Assembly (NCBI GenBank): GCA_037380725.1
Contig: JARRRL010000169.1
Coordinates: forward strand, 1 to 5,552
Length of the DNA: 5,552 bases
Direction: 5' to 3'
Source of the DNA: JARRRL01 sp037380725
Lineage (GTDB): Bacteria; Pseudomonadota; Gammaproteobacteria; Pseudomonadales; JANQJO01
Numbering within the stretch: the stretch's first letter is position 1; every line of letters starts with the position of its first letter. Shown one piece after another: positions 5,021 to 5,552 of this stretch. A program made the translations under genes and the position numbers. The notes below the pieces were generated by a model. It had not been told where the DNA came from. It was given only the letters and a program-made list of their open reading frames with translations, and ran no database searches.

Positions 5021-5050
5021 TTAACTCAGTTTGTTTAATTGAGGACTAAT

Positions 5051-5552
5051 ATGGAGATTAGAAAAATGAAAAAAATATTGGCATCAGGACTGGTTATTTT
5101 GGCAACTTCATCGGTTGTGCAGGCAGAAAGCTGGGATTCAGGAGGTTGGGGGGCAGAAGAGTGGTATGCGGGTTTGCAGTATTCTTATATAGAAGCAAAT
5201 GTAAAATTTAATAGACAAGAAGATTGTTGTTTAAACGGGAGTAACGTTTTATTGGATGGGGAAATTGACAGCAAACCTTCAGCCATAAATTTAAATGTTG
5301 GTAAAACAATAAATGAAAACTTTGCTATTGAAGGATTATTGGGTTTTGGTTTGAGTGATGATGATGCTAATGGTACTCTTGAGGACGGTTTTTCAGATAG
5401 TCTAGTAAGATATTCAGATGCTAAGCTTGGTTTAAAAACACTCCTTGGAGTCTCAGCGGTCGGAAAATTTCCTATCAACGATAGTATTAATGCGTATGGA
5501 AAATTGGGATTAGCGCAAATCAAATATGAAGATGAGGATAATGATACTGCTG
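5051..5552 (+). CDS. Outer-membrane beta-barrel protein (OmpA-like/porin family), 3' end outside window
   Basis: The frame is open from 5051 to the window end; 167 residues are visible and the C-terminus is missing. It starts with a Sec signal peptide: basic MEIRKMKK, apolar ILASGLVILATSSVVQA, and a signal-peptidase I site after A25 (VQA|ES). The mature part shows alternating beta-strand patterns typical of small eight-stranded barrels: WYAGLQYSYIEANVKF (38-53), INLNVGKTI (79-87), FAIEGLLGFGL (91-101), DAKLGLKTLLGVSAVGKF (123-140) and INAYGKLGLAQIKYE (146-160), joined by acidic Asp/Asn-rich loops. A vicinal Cys pair (C59-C60) in the first loop is unusual for such barrels. Two starts are possible: 5051 (SD GAGGA, 5041-5045, 5 nt away) and 5066 (GGAG, 5053-5056, 9 nt away); the latter gives a more usual MKKILASG signal. 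It could be an OmpA-N/OprF-like barrel or a generic porin-family protein. Structural or adhesive roles cannot be told apart here. Confidence 0.85.
   Translation, partial: MEIRKMKKILASGLVILATSSVVQAESWDSGGWGAEEWYAGLQYSYIEANVKFNRQEDCCLNGSNVLLDGEIDSKPSAINLNVGKTINENFAIEGLLGFGLSDDDANGTLEDGFSDSLVRYSDAKLGLKTLLGVSAVGKFPINDSINAYGKLGLAQIKYEDEDNDTA

Larger units (their letters stand above)
4357..5050. other. Intergenic region between helicase and outer-membrane gene
   Basis: This is about 690 bp without a firm gene. It holds the A-rich direct repeats, a motif series at 4444-4486 resembling one upstream of the helicase, a 39-codon ORF (4543-4662), a 9-bp direct repeat AGTAGGAGT (4644-4652, 4658-4666), a 10-bp palindrome GTGTGCACAC (4708-4717), a strong promoter-like site (4760-4789), and three successive inverted repeats before the beta-barrel gene. 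Two 90-codon minus-strand frames here have no SD or protein character I would defend. Confidence 0.6.

Noticed and set aside
5185..5523. Minus-strand 112-codon frame
   Set aside because: Antisense shadow of the outer-membrane beta-barrel gene, which has a clear signal peptide and strand pattern.

Overview
The window looks like an accessory or defence-type stretch of a Gram-negative, probably gammaproteobacterial, chromosome. The grounds are a type I-C-style CRISPR repeat, a signal-peptide-bearing outer-membrane beta-barrel gene with Shine-Dalgarno (SD) initiation, and AT-leaning intergenic DNA around a more balanced coding body. The genus cannot be named from the sequence.

Layout: 1-158 is the leader-distal end of a CRISPR array running left to right (one partial and two full 32-bp repeats, two spacers). 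Its leader and any cas genes lie off the left edge. 159-1269 is about 1.1 kb with no well-supported gene. It holds hairpins, an 11-bp perfect dyad, fragments resembling the CRISPR repeat, a tandem 15-bp repeat, a possible small membrane-protein ORF on the minus strand and, at its right end, promoter and leader elements of the next gene. 1270-4356 is the only large complete gene: a 1028-residue Upf1/DNA2-like superfamily 1 (SF1) helicase with all core motifs and a long coiled-coil insertion. 4357-5050 is about 690 bp without a firm gene. It carries A-rich direct repeats, a 39-codon ORF, a good sigma70-like promoter at 4760-4789 and three successive hairpins or dyads. 5051-5552 is the start of an outer-membrane beta-barrel gene cut by the window end.

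The helicase appears monocistronic: it has its own promoter-like site and leader, and no partner gene follows. Its position next to a CRISPR array suggests an accessory or defence role, but no nuclease or other effector domain is visible, so that role is inference. The outer-membrane gene is on the same strand, well separated, and looks independently transcribed. The most testable novel items are the promoter-plus-hairpin unit at 4760-4929 (small RNA or long leader), the repeat-like relics between array and helicase, the similar motif series flanking the helicase, and the helicase insertion.
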